A stretch of DNA of 64,000 bases, from the NCBI GenBank assembly GCA_024275955.1, contig JAJRYD010000005.1:1-64000 (forward strand), read 5' to 3'. Under the pieces are notes generated by a model. The model had not been told where the DNA came from, did not search any database, and saw only the letters and a program-made list of their open reading frames with translations. Both the position numbers and the translations under genes were made by a program. The DNA is from Nitrospirota bacterium. GTDB lineage: Bacteria > Nitrospinota_A > UBA7883 > JACRGQ01. This document shows, piece after piece, positions 35,169 to 43,998 of this stretch; position 1 is the first letter of the stretch; the number at the start of each line of letters is the position of its first letter.

Positions 35169-35963
35169 ATGAAGATACAGGCAATGGATAAGAAGAATTT
35201 TAAAAACGAACTAAGAGATATGCTTGCCGGAAAAGGCAAGGACGGTGCCTCTCTAAACCGCTATCTCCTTATTCTAAACTCGATAGCGATCGTTCTTTTT
35301 CTTTTTGAGCCTGCGCTACCAAAAGGCTATTCGAGCCACTTGGCGGAAGTGGTTTGCGGAATTATTTTCCTTATAGAATATCTCGCGCGGTACTGGGTAT
35401 CTGACAAAAAAACAAACTTCTTCTTTGCTCCTATAAACCTGCTGGACATCGTAGTGATTATCTCGCTTCTTGCGCCTGTCCTTCTTGGGAACTTTGGGTT
35501 CCTTAGAATCATAAGAGCCCTGCGCCTCTTTAGAACATACCGGATGTTCTATACTCTAAAGGGGCAGAGCGGCTGGTTCAAAAAACATGAAAACGCGGTT
35601 CTATCATCTATAAATCTATTCATTTTCATTTTCATAATGACCGATATCGTCTACATCATAGAGGTGAATGAAAACAGCGCCATAAACTCCTACTTAGACT
35701 CTCTGTATTTTACGCTAGCTACCCTTACCACGACAGGGTTCGGCGATATAACTTTAAGCGGGACGACAGGAAGGATGCTTTCCATTTTCATAATGGTTTT
35801 TGGTATAACCCTTTTCGTAAAACTCGCGCGGGATCTTATTAGGCCCCCAAGAGCGTTTTTTAAATGTCCCGACTGCGGCCTAACCCATCACGATTCAGAC
35901 GCGTCGCACTGCAAGCATTGCGGCCATGTGATAAAAATAGAAACTGATGGAGGCACTTTCTGA
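35169..35963 (+). CDS. Voltage-gated-type potassium channel with C-terminal zinc ribbon
   Basis: The 264-residue protein has six membrane segments from residue 31 to 220. They include an S4-like helix with Arg at 113, 116, 119 and 122 (FLRIIRALRLFRTYR), and a pore with the filter TTTGFGD (187-193), the GFG variant of the K+ signature. The cytoplasmic tail ends in a zinc ribbon, CPDC (233-236) and CKHC (248-251). ATG 35169 follows GAGG by 5 nt; a second ATG lies five codons on. It is flanked on each side by a repeat (copies 3 and 4). The ribbon might sense metals or redox state; that is inference. Confidence 0.87.
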   Translation: MKIQAMDKKNFKNELRDMLAGKGKDGASLNRYLLILNSIAIVLFLFEPALPKGYSSHLAEVVCGIIFLIEYLARYWVSDKKTNFFFAPINLLDIVVIISLLAPVLLGNFGFLRIIRALRLFRTYRMFYTLKGQSGWFKKHENAVLSSINLFIFIFIMTDIVYIIEVNENSAINSYLDSLYFTLATLTTTGFGDITLSGTTGRMLSIFIMVFGITLFVKLARDLIRPPRAFFKCPDCGLTHHDSDASHCKHCGHVIKIETDGGTF

Positions 35964-35980
35964 AAGCTTGCTACCTTCTA

Positions 35981-36111
35981 GAGGCTGTTGCCGAATGGCA
36001 TAAATTCGATTTTGCTACAAATTCCCAGTCTCTAAAACCTCTCTCTTAAATAAGTTAGGAAGTTAGCTTTTCTTTAAAATGCTTTAAAAAAACTCTTTTA
36101 CCAACAGACCC
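35981..36111 (+). mobile_element. MITE-like repeat, copy 4
   Basis: A 131-bp copy with ends GAGGCTGTTGCC and CCAACAGACCC, flanked by TTCTA on both sides (35976-35980 and 36112-36116), a perfect 5-bp target duplication. It lies 18 nt downstream of the channel gene stop. Confidence 0.9.
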
Positions 36112-36186
36112 TTCTAAAGCCTGCCATCTACCACGCTTCAAAACAAAGCCTTTGAAAAAACATTCCTTTCTAAAACTATTTACGCC

Positions 36187-36192
36187 TATAAT
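36187..36192 (+). promoter_or_regulatory. Candidate -10 box for the membrane protein gene
   Basis: A perfect TATAAT lies 40 nt upstream of the ATG at 36232. No good -35 is found at 16-18 bp; a TTGAAA at 36152-36157 is too far. The gene itself has a strong AGGAGA ribosome-binding site. Confidence 0.35.
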
Positions 36193-36231
36193 GCTGTAAT
36201 AAAAAACAGCCTGAATTAGGAGAGACAGCAG

Positions 36232-36774
36232 ATGGATAAATTCGATTTCGCGGCAGTGAGGTTCGGCCTTCTTATTACGATGACTACTCTCCTTATGGGT
36301 GTTTACCTCGGGGTACACTTTGGAAAAAACGAAGACGACATAAAAGGATACCTAAAGGAAAAGGCTACCGCTTCGGCAGCCTTCAAAGGCGACGAGAAGC
36401 TTATTAAAAAAGCTGTCAAAAATGGCTGGAAATATTTAAAACGCTCGCACGAACATTTTCAAGGCCTTGGGGCTATCTCTCTTGGGCTTATACTTATACT
36501 CTCGGCAAGCTGGCTTAAACCTAAGCTCAAGTCTCTGGTATCTATCGGCGTAGGGCTTGGCTCTTTTATCTATCCGCTTTTTTGGTATCTTGTGGCATAC
36601 AAAGTGGCCGGCATGGAAAAACATGCCGCCAAGGAATCTCTGGCACTGGTAGCACAGGCCGGCGCGGGGCTTTATCTTGTATCTTTCCTCGCGGTTTTTG
36701 CTACGGTATTTTGCTACGCTATATGGAAAGACAGCCTGCCAAGCTTTCTCGCGCCGCTAAAAGAGACAGATTAA
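36232..36774 (+). CDS. Unidentified four-helix membrane protein
   Basis: The 180-residue product has four hydrophobic helices (about residues 10-30, 78-94, 97-122 and 141-165). A His-containing loop RSHEHFQGLGAISLG precedes the second helix and a conserved-looking LGSFIYPLFWYL lies in the third. AGGAGA 7 nt before the ATG supports the start. The family is not recognised. The 36775-36885 gap to convergent mshN has only a short hairpin, GCTGTCGCACAGC, which may act as a weak terminator. Confidence 0.75.
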   Translation: MDKFDFAAVRFGLLITMTTLLMGVYLGVHFGKNEDDIKGYLKEKATASAAFKGDEKLIKKAVKNGWKYLKRSHEHFQGLGAISLGLILILSASWLKPKLKSLVSIGVGLGSFIYPLFWYLVAYKVAGMEKHAAKESLALVAQAGAGLYLVSFLAVFATVFCYAIWKDSLPSFLAPLKETD

Positions 36775-36885
36775 CCTGAATAAACTTTAAGCAAAATTCT
36801 GGGCAACTATTCTTTCATTAGAGTTTAAGAGGTTGCCATAGCTGTCGCACAGCCTTGCTTATCTGTCAACAACTGCCGGTTCCGT

Positions 36886-38592
36886 TTAGTTCAATATCCT
36901 TTTTAGTACCTGTTTTCTGATATCGAGGTAGGCATGGTTGTTCTCCGTAAGGTCCAAAAAGGACTGGTACGCTTCTTTTGCTTTCTTTCTTTTTCCAAGA
37001 ACGTCGGACGAGTAGCCGATATTGAGGTAGACCTCCGGCATTTTGGGTGAAATTGTTTTGAGGTAATAAAGAGTTTCAAGAGCTTTATCGTGATCGTTTT
37101 TCTGCTGGGCCACTATAGCCCGCTGGAGCCATAAGCCGGACCGCCTACCGTCTATCGCCAACCCGAGCTCAAGATATTTTTCGGATAGTTCGAGATTACC
37201 CGAGCCAAGATACGCCGTTCCTATAAGGAAGTATGCTTCCCATCCCACATTGTCAGAATCGAAAACAGGCATAAGCGTGTTCACAGCTTCTTTGTAGGAG
37301 CCTACACGCACCTGATGTCTTCCGCGGTTAATAAGCACGGCAGGGTCTTCCGGCATCCCTCCGCTTTGCTCTGCTAAGGTTACCCCTTTTGCCCTAACTT
37401 CGCCTTTAGCCGTAGCCATAGTTTTAGCAACTGGGTTCATCCGTGCCAGAAGTTTTCTTTTGCTGTTGCCTAAAATGGAGTTGCGCCCAAGTATGTTACC
37501 TATAACATTTTTCTCATCTCTTAGCAGATCAGGCGGCGGCGCGGAAAGAAGGTAATAGGAGTCTTCGCCATTGTGCTTCCCTTCGACTATAAATGCCGCG
37601 TGACCGCCTCCAATATTGAAAATCGTTTTGGTAACTTTTGATAGGCTGTCGCTTATCGCTATTACAAGCGCCACCCTGTTATCGGGAAGTGTCTTAAAGC
37701 CGGTTTCCCATACAGCGAGGGCAGATTTTATTCCATTATCGTTCAGTTCGCTCCAGCCGTTTGTCATCCAGCTTTCCTCTGCCCACGTTTTATTTTTCAA
37801 AGGAGCGATGTTTGCCGTAAGCTCTTTTGCCTTTACCGCCTTTTGCTCTTCTATAACTTTCGCTTGGGCAACTGCTGTTTCTCTTGCTATACGGTTTTCT
37901 TTTGCCACTCTGTTAGCTTCGGCAACCGCTATTTCTCTGGCAAGCGTAGCCTCTTTGGCTATCTCTTTCGCTTGGGCAACTGCTGTTTCTCTTGCTTTAA
38001 GGTTTTGAGCCGCAATCCTGTTAGACTCGGCAATCTGCTTTGCTTCGGCCAGCCCAGCTTCTCTCGCCTTTCTAGTCTTCTCCTCTATCAGCCTAACCTC
38101 CGCAAGTGCCGCTTCTTTCGCGCTTCTAGCTTCGTCCATTATCCGTTGCGCTTCGGCCAGCCCAGCTTCTTTCGCCTTTTGATTTTCCTCGGCAAGCCGT
38201 CTGCTATTCGCCATCTCTTCACCTGCGGTAGAGCCTGCCGTATCGGAGAGAGACTTAACCGGAGCTATGGCGGCAGGCGCTTTGACCGCTTTTGAGGCAG
38301 GCTCCAAACCGTCAACCATCGGAACACTTTTGGCAGAGGAAGCGCCGCCCTTGCCGGTTATAAACTTGGTATAGCCGTAATAAAGCCCCGATACAGCACC
38401 GACCGCTACGATAATAAGAGAAATAAAAGCTATTACATATTTAGCCAAGCCGGGCGAGTCATCAGCCTGTTGGGCTATGTAGTGATTATTTTTCCAAGGC
38501 GAGTTGATATCGGCTTTGGCTCCGTCTGCTTTATCTGTATCTCTTTTTTGATCTTCTTCAAGGCGCTTGAGCGTCTGCTCGATAATACTCAT
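36886..38592 (-). CDS. mshN: MSHA-type pilus biogenesis TPR protein MshN, with helical repeat
   Basis: The 568-residue protein starts MSIIEQTLKRLEED and has one membrane helix (about 51-72), typical of MshN-like proteins. Residues 127-260 form a charged helix with the core pattern (K/R)E.(G/A)(L/V)A(E/Q)A repeated at 141, 159, 177, 201, 219 and 237, that is, every 18 residues apart from one 24-residue step. A domain of unknown type (about 270-400) and TPR repeats (about 410-560) follow. It is the last gene of the pilus cluster, 13 nt after mshM. MshN probably acts in the periplasm with the secretin. Confidence 0.8.
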   Translation of the reverse strand: MSIIEQTLKRLEEDQKRDTDKADGAKADINSPWKNNHYIAQQADDSPGLAKYVIAFISLIIVAVGAVSGLYYGYTKFITGKGGASSAKSVPMVDGLEPASKAVKAPAAIAPVKSLSDTAGSTAGEEMANSRRLAEENQKAKEAGLAEAQRIMDEARSAKEAALAEVRLIEEKTRKAREAGLAEAKQIAESNRIAAQNLKARETAVAQAKEIAKEATLAREIAVAEANRVAKENRIARETAVAQAKVIEEQKAVKAKELTANIAPLKNKTWAEESWMTNGWSELNDNGIKSALAVWETGFKTLPDNRVALVIAISDSLSKVTKTIFNIGGGHAAFIVEGKHNGEDSYYLLSAPPPDLLRDEKNVIGNILGRNSILGNSKRKLLARMNPVAKTMATAKGEVRAKGVTLAEQSGGMPEDPAVLINRGRHQVRVGSYKEAVNTLMPVFDSDNVGWEAYFLIGTAYLGSGNLELSEKYLELGLAIDGRRSGLWLQRAIVAQQKNDHDKALETLYYLKTISPKMPEVYLNIGYSSDVLGKRKKAKEAYQSFLDLTENNHAYLDIRKQVLKRILN

Positions 38593-38605
38593 AATCTCAC
38601 CCGCA

Positions 38606-39427
38606 CTATTCTACTATCTCCCGCGCCGCGTTAAGCAACATCCGGTACCCTATCTGCATTTTCCCACCGGCATACGCGGATAGAAGCGCCCTATCGCAAA
38701 TCTGGTTTATTCTTCTCGGCGTTCCGCCGCTAAACCTATGCGCGAGAAAAAGGGCCGGCTCGCTAAAACTGGGAGAACCGCCACTGGTAGTAGCCGCCCT
38801 TAGCCTATGGTTTATATAATCTCTTGTATCTCTGTAACCAAGCGGTTTTAGTCGAAATTTAACGCTTATTCTTTGTGCCAATGGCCGGAGGTTCTTGGCG
38901 ACAAGGCGGGTTTCAAGCTCCGGCTGGCCAACCATGATAAACGAAAGGAGTTTATGCTTTTGCGTCTCAAGGTTTGAAAGAAGCCTTAAGCCCTCCAGCA
39001 CTCTTGGTTTGAGCCTTTGAGCCTCGTCCAGTATAACTACAACTTTTTCGCCGTTTTTGGCGATCCGTATCAGTATCTGGTTTATTTCGTTAAAGAGCTT
39101 ACTGTACGAAGCATCCTCTAGGTGTATGCCTGTTATATCTTGGTAAATCGCTTTTAAGAGGTCCATAAAATCTATATATGTGTTGTAGATGTAAACGGTT
39201 TTTATCCCTTTAGGCACCGAGCTTAAGAGCTGTCTGCAAAGAAGAGTCTTGCCCAAGCCTATTTCGCCTGTAAGCATTGTAAAACCGTCGGTCTGCAAAC
39301 CGTACTGAAGATGGTTGAGAGCGGCGACATGCTGTCTGCCCTGAAAGAAAAAGGCGGTATCTGGGGTAAGATTGAACGGCGATTCCGCGAACCCAAGCTC
39401 ATGGTAACAGCTATTCACATTTGCCAT
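38606..39427 (-). CDS. mshM: MSHA-type AAA ATPase MshM (ExeA/GspA-like)
   Basis: The 273-residue AAA ATPase has the ExeA-family start (HELGFAESPFNLTPDTAFFF), Walker A LTGEIGLGKTLL, Walker B VVVILDEAQRL and the sensor segment HKLLSFIMVGQPEL followed by LAQRISVKFRLKPL. ExeA/MshM-like ATPases help assemble or anchor the secretin. No peptidoglycan-binding domain is present. ATG 39427 is preferred, with GAGGA 8 nt upstream; a TTG five codons earlier is also in frame. It sits between mshL and mshN as in Vibrio msh loci. Confidence 0.88.
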   Translation of the reverse strand: MANVNSCYHELGFAESPFNLTPDTAFFFQGRQHVAALNHLQYGLQTDGFTMLTGEIGLGKTLLCRQLLSSVPKGIKTVYIYNTYIDFMDLLKAIYQDITGIHLEDASYSKLFNEINQILIRIAKNGEKVVVILDEAQRLKPRVLEGLRLLSNLETQKHKLLSFIMVGQPELETRLVAKNLRPLAQRISVKFRLKPLGYRDTRDYINHRLRAATTSGGSPSFSEPALFLAHRFSGGTPRRINQICDRALLSAYAGGKMQIGYRMLLNAAREIVE

Positions 39428-39469
39428 AAAAGCAGTCCTCAACCGGAGTAAGCACTCCAGAGAATCTTT

Positions 39470-41200
39470 CTATTCTTCCTCTTCTTCGTCGGCATCTCTG
39501 GAAATAATCCTCGGTGTCAGGAATACCACCAGCTCCCTAGTGGTGTCGGATTCGTATGACCCGCTAAACAGCTTCCCGAAAAGTGGAATACTGCCCAAAA
39601 GCGGAACCTGACGCACCGTTTCCGTTTTTTCGTGCTGTATCATCCCGCCTATCGTAGCCATCTCTCCGTCCCTCAGCCGAACTACAGTGGAAGACTGTTT
39701 AATATCGAGTATCGGAGCGGTCGACCCGAACGAAGAAATGACAGTACCGGCAAGTCTCGATATTATCGGCGTAACATCCATAATTATCATGCCGTCGGCG
39801 GATATCTGGGGCGTGATGGAAAGAACCACTCCGACAGTAACATACTGCACAGACTCCGTTACCGTAGCGGCGGAACCGCCGACCCCCGGGGTAGTGGTCG
39901 CTTCAAAGAAAGGCGTATCGGTGCCGACCTTTATGAGGGCAGGCTGGTTGTTCATTACCATCAGCTTCGGCTTGGAAATAACCTTTATCTCTCCTTGTTC
40001 CTGCAGGGCGGTTACTACCGCGTTAAAATTGTTTCCATCCAAAACGCCAAAGGCCATCGTCACGGTAGGATCTTTAAAACCGGCAAGACCGAACGGTGAC
40101 GCGATAGTGTTGGTAGATTGGATTGAAGTGGTATCGGTCGCCTGCATAACCTGAGTCCAATCGACCCCGAGGCTGTACTCGTCGTTAAGGGTAACTTCCA
40201 TTATCCTTACTTCAATCAACACCTGCCTTTGGATGCTCTCAGTAACATATTTAATATATTGTTCAACGGCGACGATATTTTTGTGGGCATCGGTTACCAT
40301 TACCGTGCCGGATGCCTCATTGATAACTAATTTACCCTTTGTAGATATTACATTACCAAGCTCTTCCGCAAGGTCTAACCAAAAGTCCATTTCGGCTTCC
40401 TGCGATATCGTCACATCTCCGGAAGAAGAGCCACCCGACGATTCTCCACTTGACTGCAGGGTCGCCTGACTTGAACCTTTACCGCCACGAACAAGCTTTA
40501 TGTAGTCAATATGGAAAGTCTTGCTTTCTATCGCGTAAATTTTTATCATCCCGTTGTTTTCTTCCCACCAGTAGCCAAGACTATCGAGAATAGCTATCAT
40601 CGCCTCCCTGAATGGAAGTTTTTTAAACTTGACCGTGACGGAACCGCTTACATCGGAGTGGATTATCATATTAAGATCGTTAGCGCGCGCGAAAAGCTCC
40701 AGAGCTTTCCGTATGTCCATACCATCCGCCTGAAAGCTATATGCTCTGCCAGCCATTAAACTTGGCGAATCACTATCGCCAACAGCCATCCTTCTCCTTA
40801 GCTCAAGAAATTCGGATCTGTCGGCTACCTCATCTTCCTGTAGCTGTTCAAGGATTTCGCTCCTCGACATGCCTGCATCGCCAGCATCTTCGGAGATAAA
40901 TTCTTCCTCTGTAGCTGTTTCTACCAAGTCTTCTCCAGCAGGAACAACATTTTCATCATTTTCATCGGGAACGCCTACGGTTTCGGACTGAACAACCGCC
41001 ATCCTCTTGCTTAAATCGAGGTTTAACGCTTCGCCTTCGGCCAGCTCGCCACCTGCTACACCAGCAGAAGATATTGACGGGTCAGAGCCTATGCCGGCCT
41101 GTTTCGATTTGGAAGCACACCCCGCGGCAAACCCCACGACAAACAGAGCTATAAGAAGCGTCCCTATTAATCTGCCATCAATCAGTTTTTCTCTGTTCAC
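39470..41200 (-). CDS. mshL: Outer-membrane secretin MshL (GspD/PilQ family)
   Basis: Secretins form the outer-membrane gate through which the pilus passes. The 576-residue protein has a lipoprotein signal (LFVVGFAAGCASKSKQ), a long acidic linker, a STN/N0 domain (RKALELFARANDLNMIIHSD, then KLPFREAMIAILDSLGYWW), an N1-like domain and the beta-barrel domain with VLIEVRIMEVTLND, KPKLMVMNNQPALIKVGTDTP and VRLRDGEMATIGGM. A C-terminal acidic run (DADEEEEE) ends it. The GTG start follows GGGGGG by 9 nt. Confidence 0.93.
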   Translation of the reverse strand: MNREKLIDGRLIGTLLIALFVVGFAAGCASKSKQAGIGSDPSISSAGVAGGELAEGEALNLDLSKRMAVVQSETVGVPDENDENVVPAGEDLVETATEEEFISEDAGDAGMSRSEILEQLQEDEVADRSEFLELRRRMAVGDSDSPSLMAGRAYSFQADGMDIRKALELFARANDLNMIIHSDVSGSVTVKFKKLPFREAMIAILDSLGYWWEENNGMIKIYAIESKTFHIDYIKLVRGGKGSSQATLQSSGESSGGSSSGDVTISQEAEMDFWLDLAEELGNVISTKGKLVINEASGTVMVTDAHKNIVAVEQYIKYVTESIQRQVLIEVRIMEVTLNDEYSLGVDWTQVMQATDTTSIQSTNTIASPFGLAGFKDPTVTMAFGVLDGNNFNAVVTALQEQGEIKVISKPKLMVMNNQPALIKVGTDTPFFEATTTPGVGGSAATVTESVQYVTVGVVLSITPQISADGMIIMDVTPIISRLAGTVISSFGSTAPILDIKQSSTVVRLRDGEMATIGGMIQHEKTETVRQVPLLGSIPLFGKLFSGSYESDTTRELVVFLTPRIISRDADEEEEE

Positions 41201-41287
41201 TATCAGATGCCCCCCAACTGGCGAAGATACTCAATACCGGTACCACCACGCCTACTATACAATGCAAACCCCACTCTACAAACCCAG

Positions 41288-41764
41288 CTAGTTAAATGTT
41301 AACTTTTTATTTCCTTCCGGCCCTTCAAGAAGCACCATACCGGAACTTATCCGAAGCACCTTAAACTCAAAATAACTCTCACCCAATCCGACTATTTTAT
41401 TGTTTATAACCGCAAGCCGAACCCCCGGTTCAACAATTACAGCTGTAAGGGTGTCGATCCTTCTGGTTCTTTTTTTCTCTGCCTCTTCAACCCTCGCCAG
41501 CTCCTCCGCGAGAGCTTCAAGTTTAAAAGGATCCCTCACGAACGATTCCGCCCAACCGACATTATCGTAATCTATTTTTCCTTGCACAGCTTCGGGTTTA
41601 ACAGCTTTCTCCTTAGCAACGGCAGGTTTACTGTTTCTTACGTTTTTTACTGCCTGTTTCCCGCCTCCTTTAAAAAAGATAGGCTTGATAATATTATTAA
41701 AAACCACCGCTAAAGCGATAACTGCCAAGATGCCGACAAAAACAGGGTTTTTAAAAATTTTCAT
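41288..41764 (-). CDS. mshK: MshK/PilP-like inner-membrane protein
   Basis: The 158-residue product has one N-terminal membrane helix (about 8-28), a flexible Lys-rich region and a C-terminal beta domain with DPFKLEALAEELARV and TAVIVEPGVRLAVINNKIVGLGESYFEFKVLRI. This is the pattern of the HR domain in GspC/PilP/MshK proteins that connects inner-membrane partners with the secretin. Its place between mshJ and mshL supports the assignment; sequence similarity in this family is low. Confidence 0.72.
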   Translation of the reverse strand: MKIFKNPVFVGILAVIALAVVFNNIIKPIFFKGGGKQAVKNVRNSKPAVAKEKAVKPEAVQGKIDYDNVGWAESFVRDPFKLEALAEELARVEEAEKKRTRRIDTLTAVIVEPGVRLAVINNKIVGLGESYFEFKVLRISSGMVLLEGPEGNKKLTFN

Positions 41765-41770
41765 ACGCGC

Positions 41771-42358
41771 TCAACTCGAAAAACCGACCATAACAATAAA
41801 TCTAGCTTCTAATCTGCTCGCCGCTTCGCCGGAACCTGCAACCTTAATGTCAACAACCCTTATCCCTTGGTGGTTATCAACAATCTTCTTCAACAGCTTC
41901 AAAAAATCGACAGTGCCGGCATTCCCTGCATCGGGAGTCAGTATGATATTTAATGGAATATCTGAAATACCGGAAACAAACTCAGATATTACCTTCGCCT
42001 CACCAAGTTTAAAACTAAGTTTAAAGCCTCTTAGGTTGGCGGCATCGTCAACCTCCTTAACAAACTCGAGCAATGATTTATAGCTTTCTGGAATATAGCT
42101 TTTGGCTTCCGTAAGTTCATCTCTCAAACCTTTTTCCCTGCCGGCCGGCCATTGAAGCCTCCGTTTCTCTACCTTGGCAAAAAGAGGCTGGATGCTGTTA
42201 ATCTCTTTGGTTATTTCCACTACTATGGGAAGCCTGTTTACAAGAGCGTTGTATATAAGAAAAACCGGAATTATTCCAAAAGCTACCGTTAATACACGAA
42301 CAACAGGGTTATGAAGCCATAGCGACCTGAAATACTCGCGATCAATTTTTATCTTCAC
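41771..42358 (-). CDS. mshJ: MshJ/PilO-like inner-membrane protein
   Basis: The 195-residue product has one membrane helix (about residues 16-36), a coiled-coil segment and a C-terminal ferredoxin-like domain (LLEFVKEVDDAANLRGFKLS, then LNIILTPDAGNAGTVDFLKL), the architecture of PilO/GspM. With MshI and MshK it would form the inner-membrane alignment complex. The GTG start overlaps the mshI stop by 4 nt and the mshK ATG is 6 nt downstream. Confidence 0.75.
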   Translation of the reverse strand: MKIKIDREYFRSLWLHNPVVRVLTVAFGIIPVFLIYNALVNRLPIVVEITKEINSIQPLFAKVEKRRLQWPAGREKGLRDELTEAKSYIPESYKSLLEFVKEVDDAANLRGFKLSFKLGEAKVISEFVSGISDIPLNIILTPDAGNAGTVDFLKLLKKIVDNHQGIRVVDIKVAGSGEAASRLEARFIVMVGFSS

Positions 42359-43992
42359 TGTATAGCCCCTTTGAGGGAGAAAGATGTCATCTTCGCGGTA
42401 ACGATATTGCCTAATTTAAGCTTTCCCTTGTAATAGTCGTTAAGCCAAGCCTCGTACCACCCTTCGCTTATACCTACCTGATATGGCCCATTACGCAGAG
42501 AATCTACAAGCTCTTTGAGCGCGTCCAAAGCGACTACATACTCAACATTGACCGCTTCCTCTTCGGATGCATCGCCATCCTTCTCATCAGCCTGCTTGGC
42601 CGACTTTGCTTCCAGCAACGCCTTTTTCAAGCCTCCTTTAGAGGTGAGCCTTTTTACGACATCTTCGGACCCGATACCGGGGCTACCCCCAATACCAGGG
42701 TCGGCTTTTCTCGTTTTCTTTTTTTCTTTCTCACCAGCGGTTTTACCTTTACTTTCAGGCTCTTCGGCAATCGGAATCTCGATTACTCTCAACTTTCCAA
42801 CGAGGAGCATCTCCCATGCGTCATCCTTTCTCACTATATCCGCCTTGGTAAGGATAATGCCATCAGGTATGACATTGGTTAAATATCCGGTAAACCACCC
42901 CGGCACCTGCTTAGTACCGCTCAATTTCAGCAATTTTATCATCGATTCGATTCTGGCAAGTTCCTTTGCCTTTTCTTCCAGCACCAGCTCTTCTTTCTTT
43001 AGTTTTTCTATCTGCGGCGCTACAAGCTTAAGCTTAGCGCTCTCGTTGTAAATCATATATTCGACAAACCCAGAGGCGGCCAATGCGCCTATCCACAATG
43101 TCGCTATAGAAGCGGCAACTATCTTCGTAAACTTTCTTACATACATTCCCTTTCTTACCTGCGGAATAACAAGGTTGCTGTCGTGGCCAAATGGAAGCTT
43201 TAATGCCTCCCGTACCCAGAAAAAACGGCCGGACTTGGCGATATACTCAACAGGGACGCTAAGACTCTTCTTGAGCATCGCGAGAAACTCTTCGGAAAAT
43301 GTTTCGGTAATGTTAAGCAGGGAGACATTTTCGCCAAACTGCTGTTTGCTGAAAAGAATAGAGCGGTTCACCTCGGTACTCAGCTTCTCCACATCCTCTT
43401 TTATATACATATCGCCTTTAAGGGTACGCTCCGAAAAGATAGAGCCATCCGACTTGCCGATGACAAGCATTATTTTCTCGCCCATTTTGGATAGCAGAGC
43501 ACCCATCTCGTCTTTTTGTATGTCGTAGCGAAGGAACTGCTGAGCCATAACGGAAGACAGCGGAGTAAGCTGAATAAGGAAAACGCCAGAATCCAAAGCT
43601 CCCTGCATCAGCTCTTCGATGAAAGCTTTGGGAAGCATATTTACCGATACCGAATCATGCCCCTTTGCAGACGCTGTTTTTGTATAGCTGAATACCGCCT
43701 CACCATCGAACCCTTTTTCCTTAGCTACTTTTCTCTTAAGGAGAACAATAAGATCTTTCTTTTCCATCGGCGGCACTTCAAAGGTTTTCTGCACCAACAG
43801 CTCATGTTCCATTACCACGCTCAGGTAGTAGCCTTTCGATTTCGTCTCTTTAACCCCCTGCCTAATGCTTTCGACAATATCTTTAACCTCAAACACCTGC
43901 TTGGGAGATGACCAGCTACGCTCGCTACTGCCGTCTATAACAACAGCCCTAAGCCAGTTGTTTATGATATTAATGCCGAGAGTTTTCGCCAT
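42355..43992 (-). CDS. mshI: MshI-like protein: PilM-like cytoplasmic domain plus PilN-like membrane part
   Basis: The 545-residue protein has an N-terminal actin-like half (LGINIINNWLRAVVIDG, then VPPMEKKDLIVLLKRKVAKE and MGEKIMLVIGKSDGSIFSER), one membrane helix (about 305-325) and a PilN-type periplasmic part with a coiled coil (IEKLKKEELVLEEKAKELARIESM) and PGWFTGYLTNVIPDGI. A long charged, low-complexity insert (about 415-480, with SKGKTAGEKEKKKTRKADPG) interrupts the PilN part. It combines functions that are split into PilM and PilN in type IVa systems. Confidence 0.8.
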   Translation of the reverse strand: MAKTLGINIINNWLRAVVIDGSSERSWSSPKQVFEVKDIVESIRQGVKETKSKGYYLSVVMEHELLVQKTFEVPPMEKKDLIVLLKRKVAKEKGFDGEAVFSYTKTASAKGHDSVSVNMLPKAFIEELMQGALDSGVFLIQLTPLSSVMAQQFLRYDIQKDEMGALLSKMGEKIMLVIGKSDGSIFSERTLKGDMYIKEDVEKLSTEVNRSILFSKQQFGENVSLLNITETFSEEFLAMLKKSLSVPVEYIAKSGRFFWVREALKLPFGHDSNLVIPQVRKGMYVRKFTKIVAASIATLWIGALAASGFVEYMIYNESAKLKLVAPQIEKLKKEELVLEEKAKELARIESMIKLLKLSGTKQVPGWFTGYLTNVIPDGIILTKADIVRKDDAWEMLLVGKLRVIEIPIAEEPESKGKTAGEKEKKKTRKADPGIGGSPGIGSEDVVKRLTSKGGLKKALLEAKSAKQADEKDGDASEEEAVNVEYVVALDALKELVDSLRNGPYQVGISEGWYEAWLNDYYKGKLKLGNIVTAKMTSFSLKGAIQ

Positions 43993-43998
43993 TACTTT

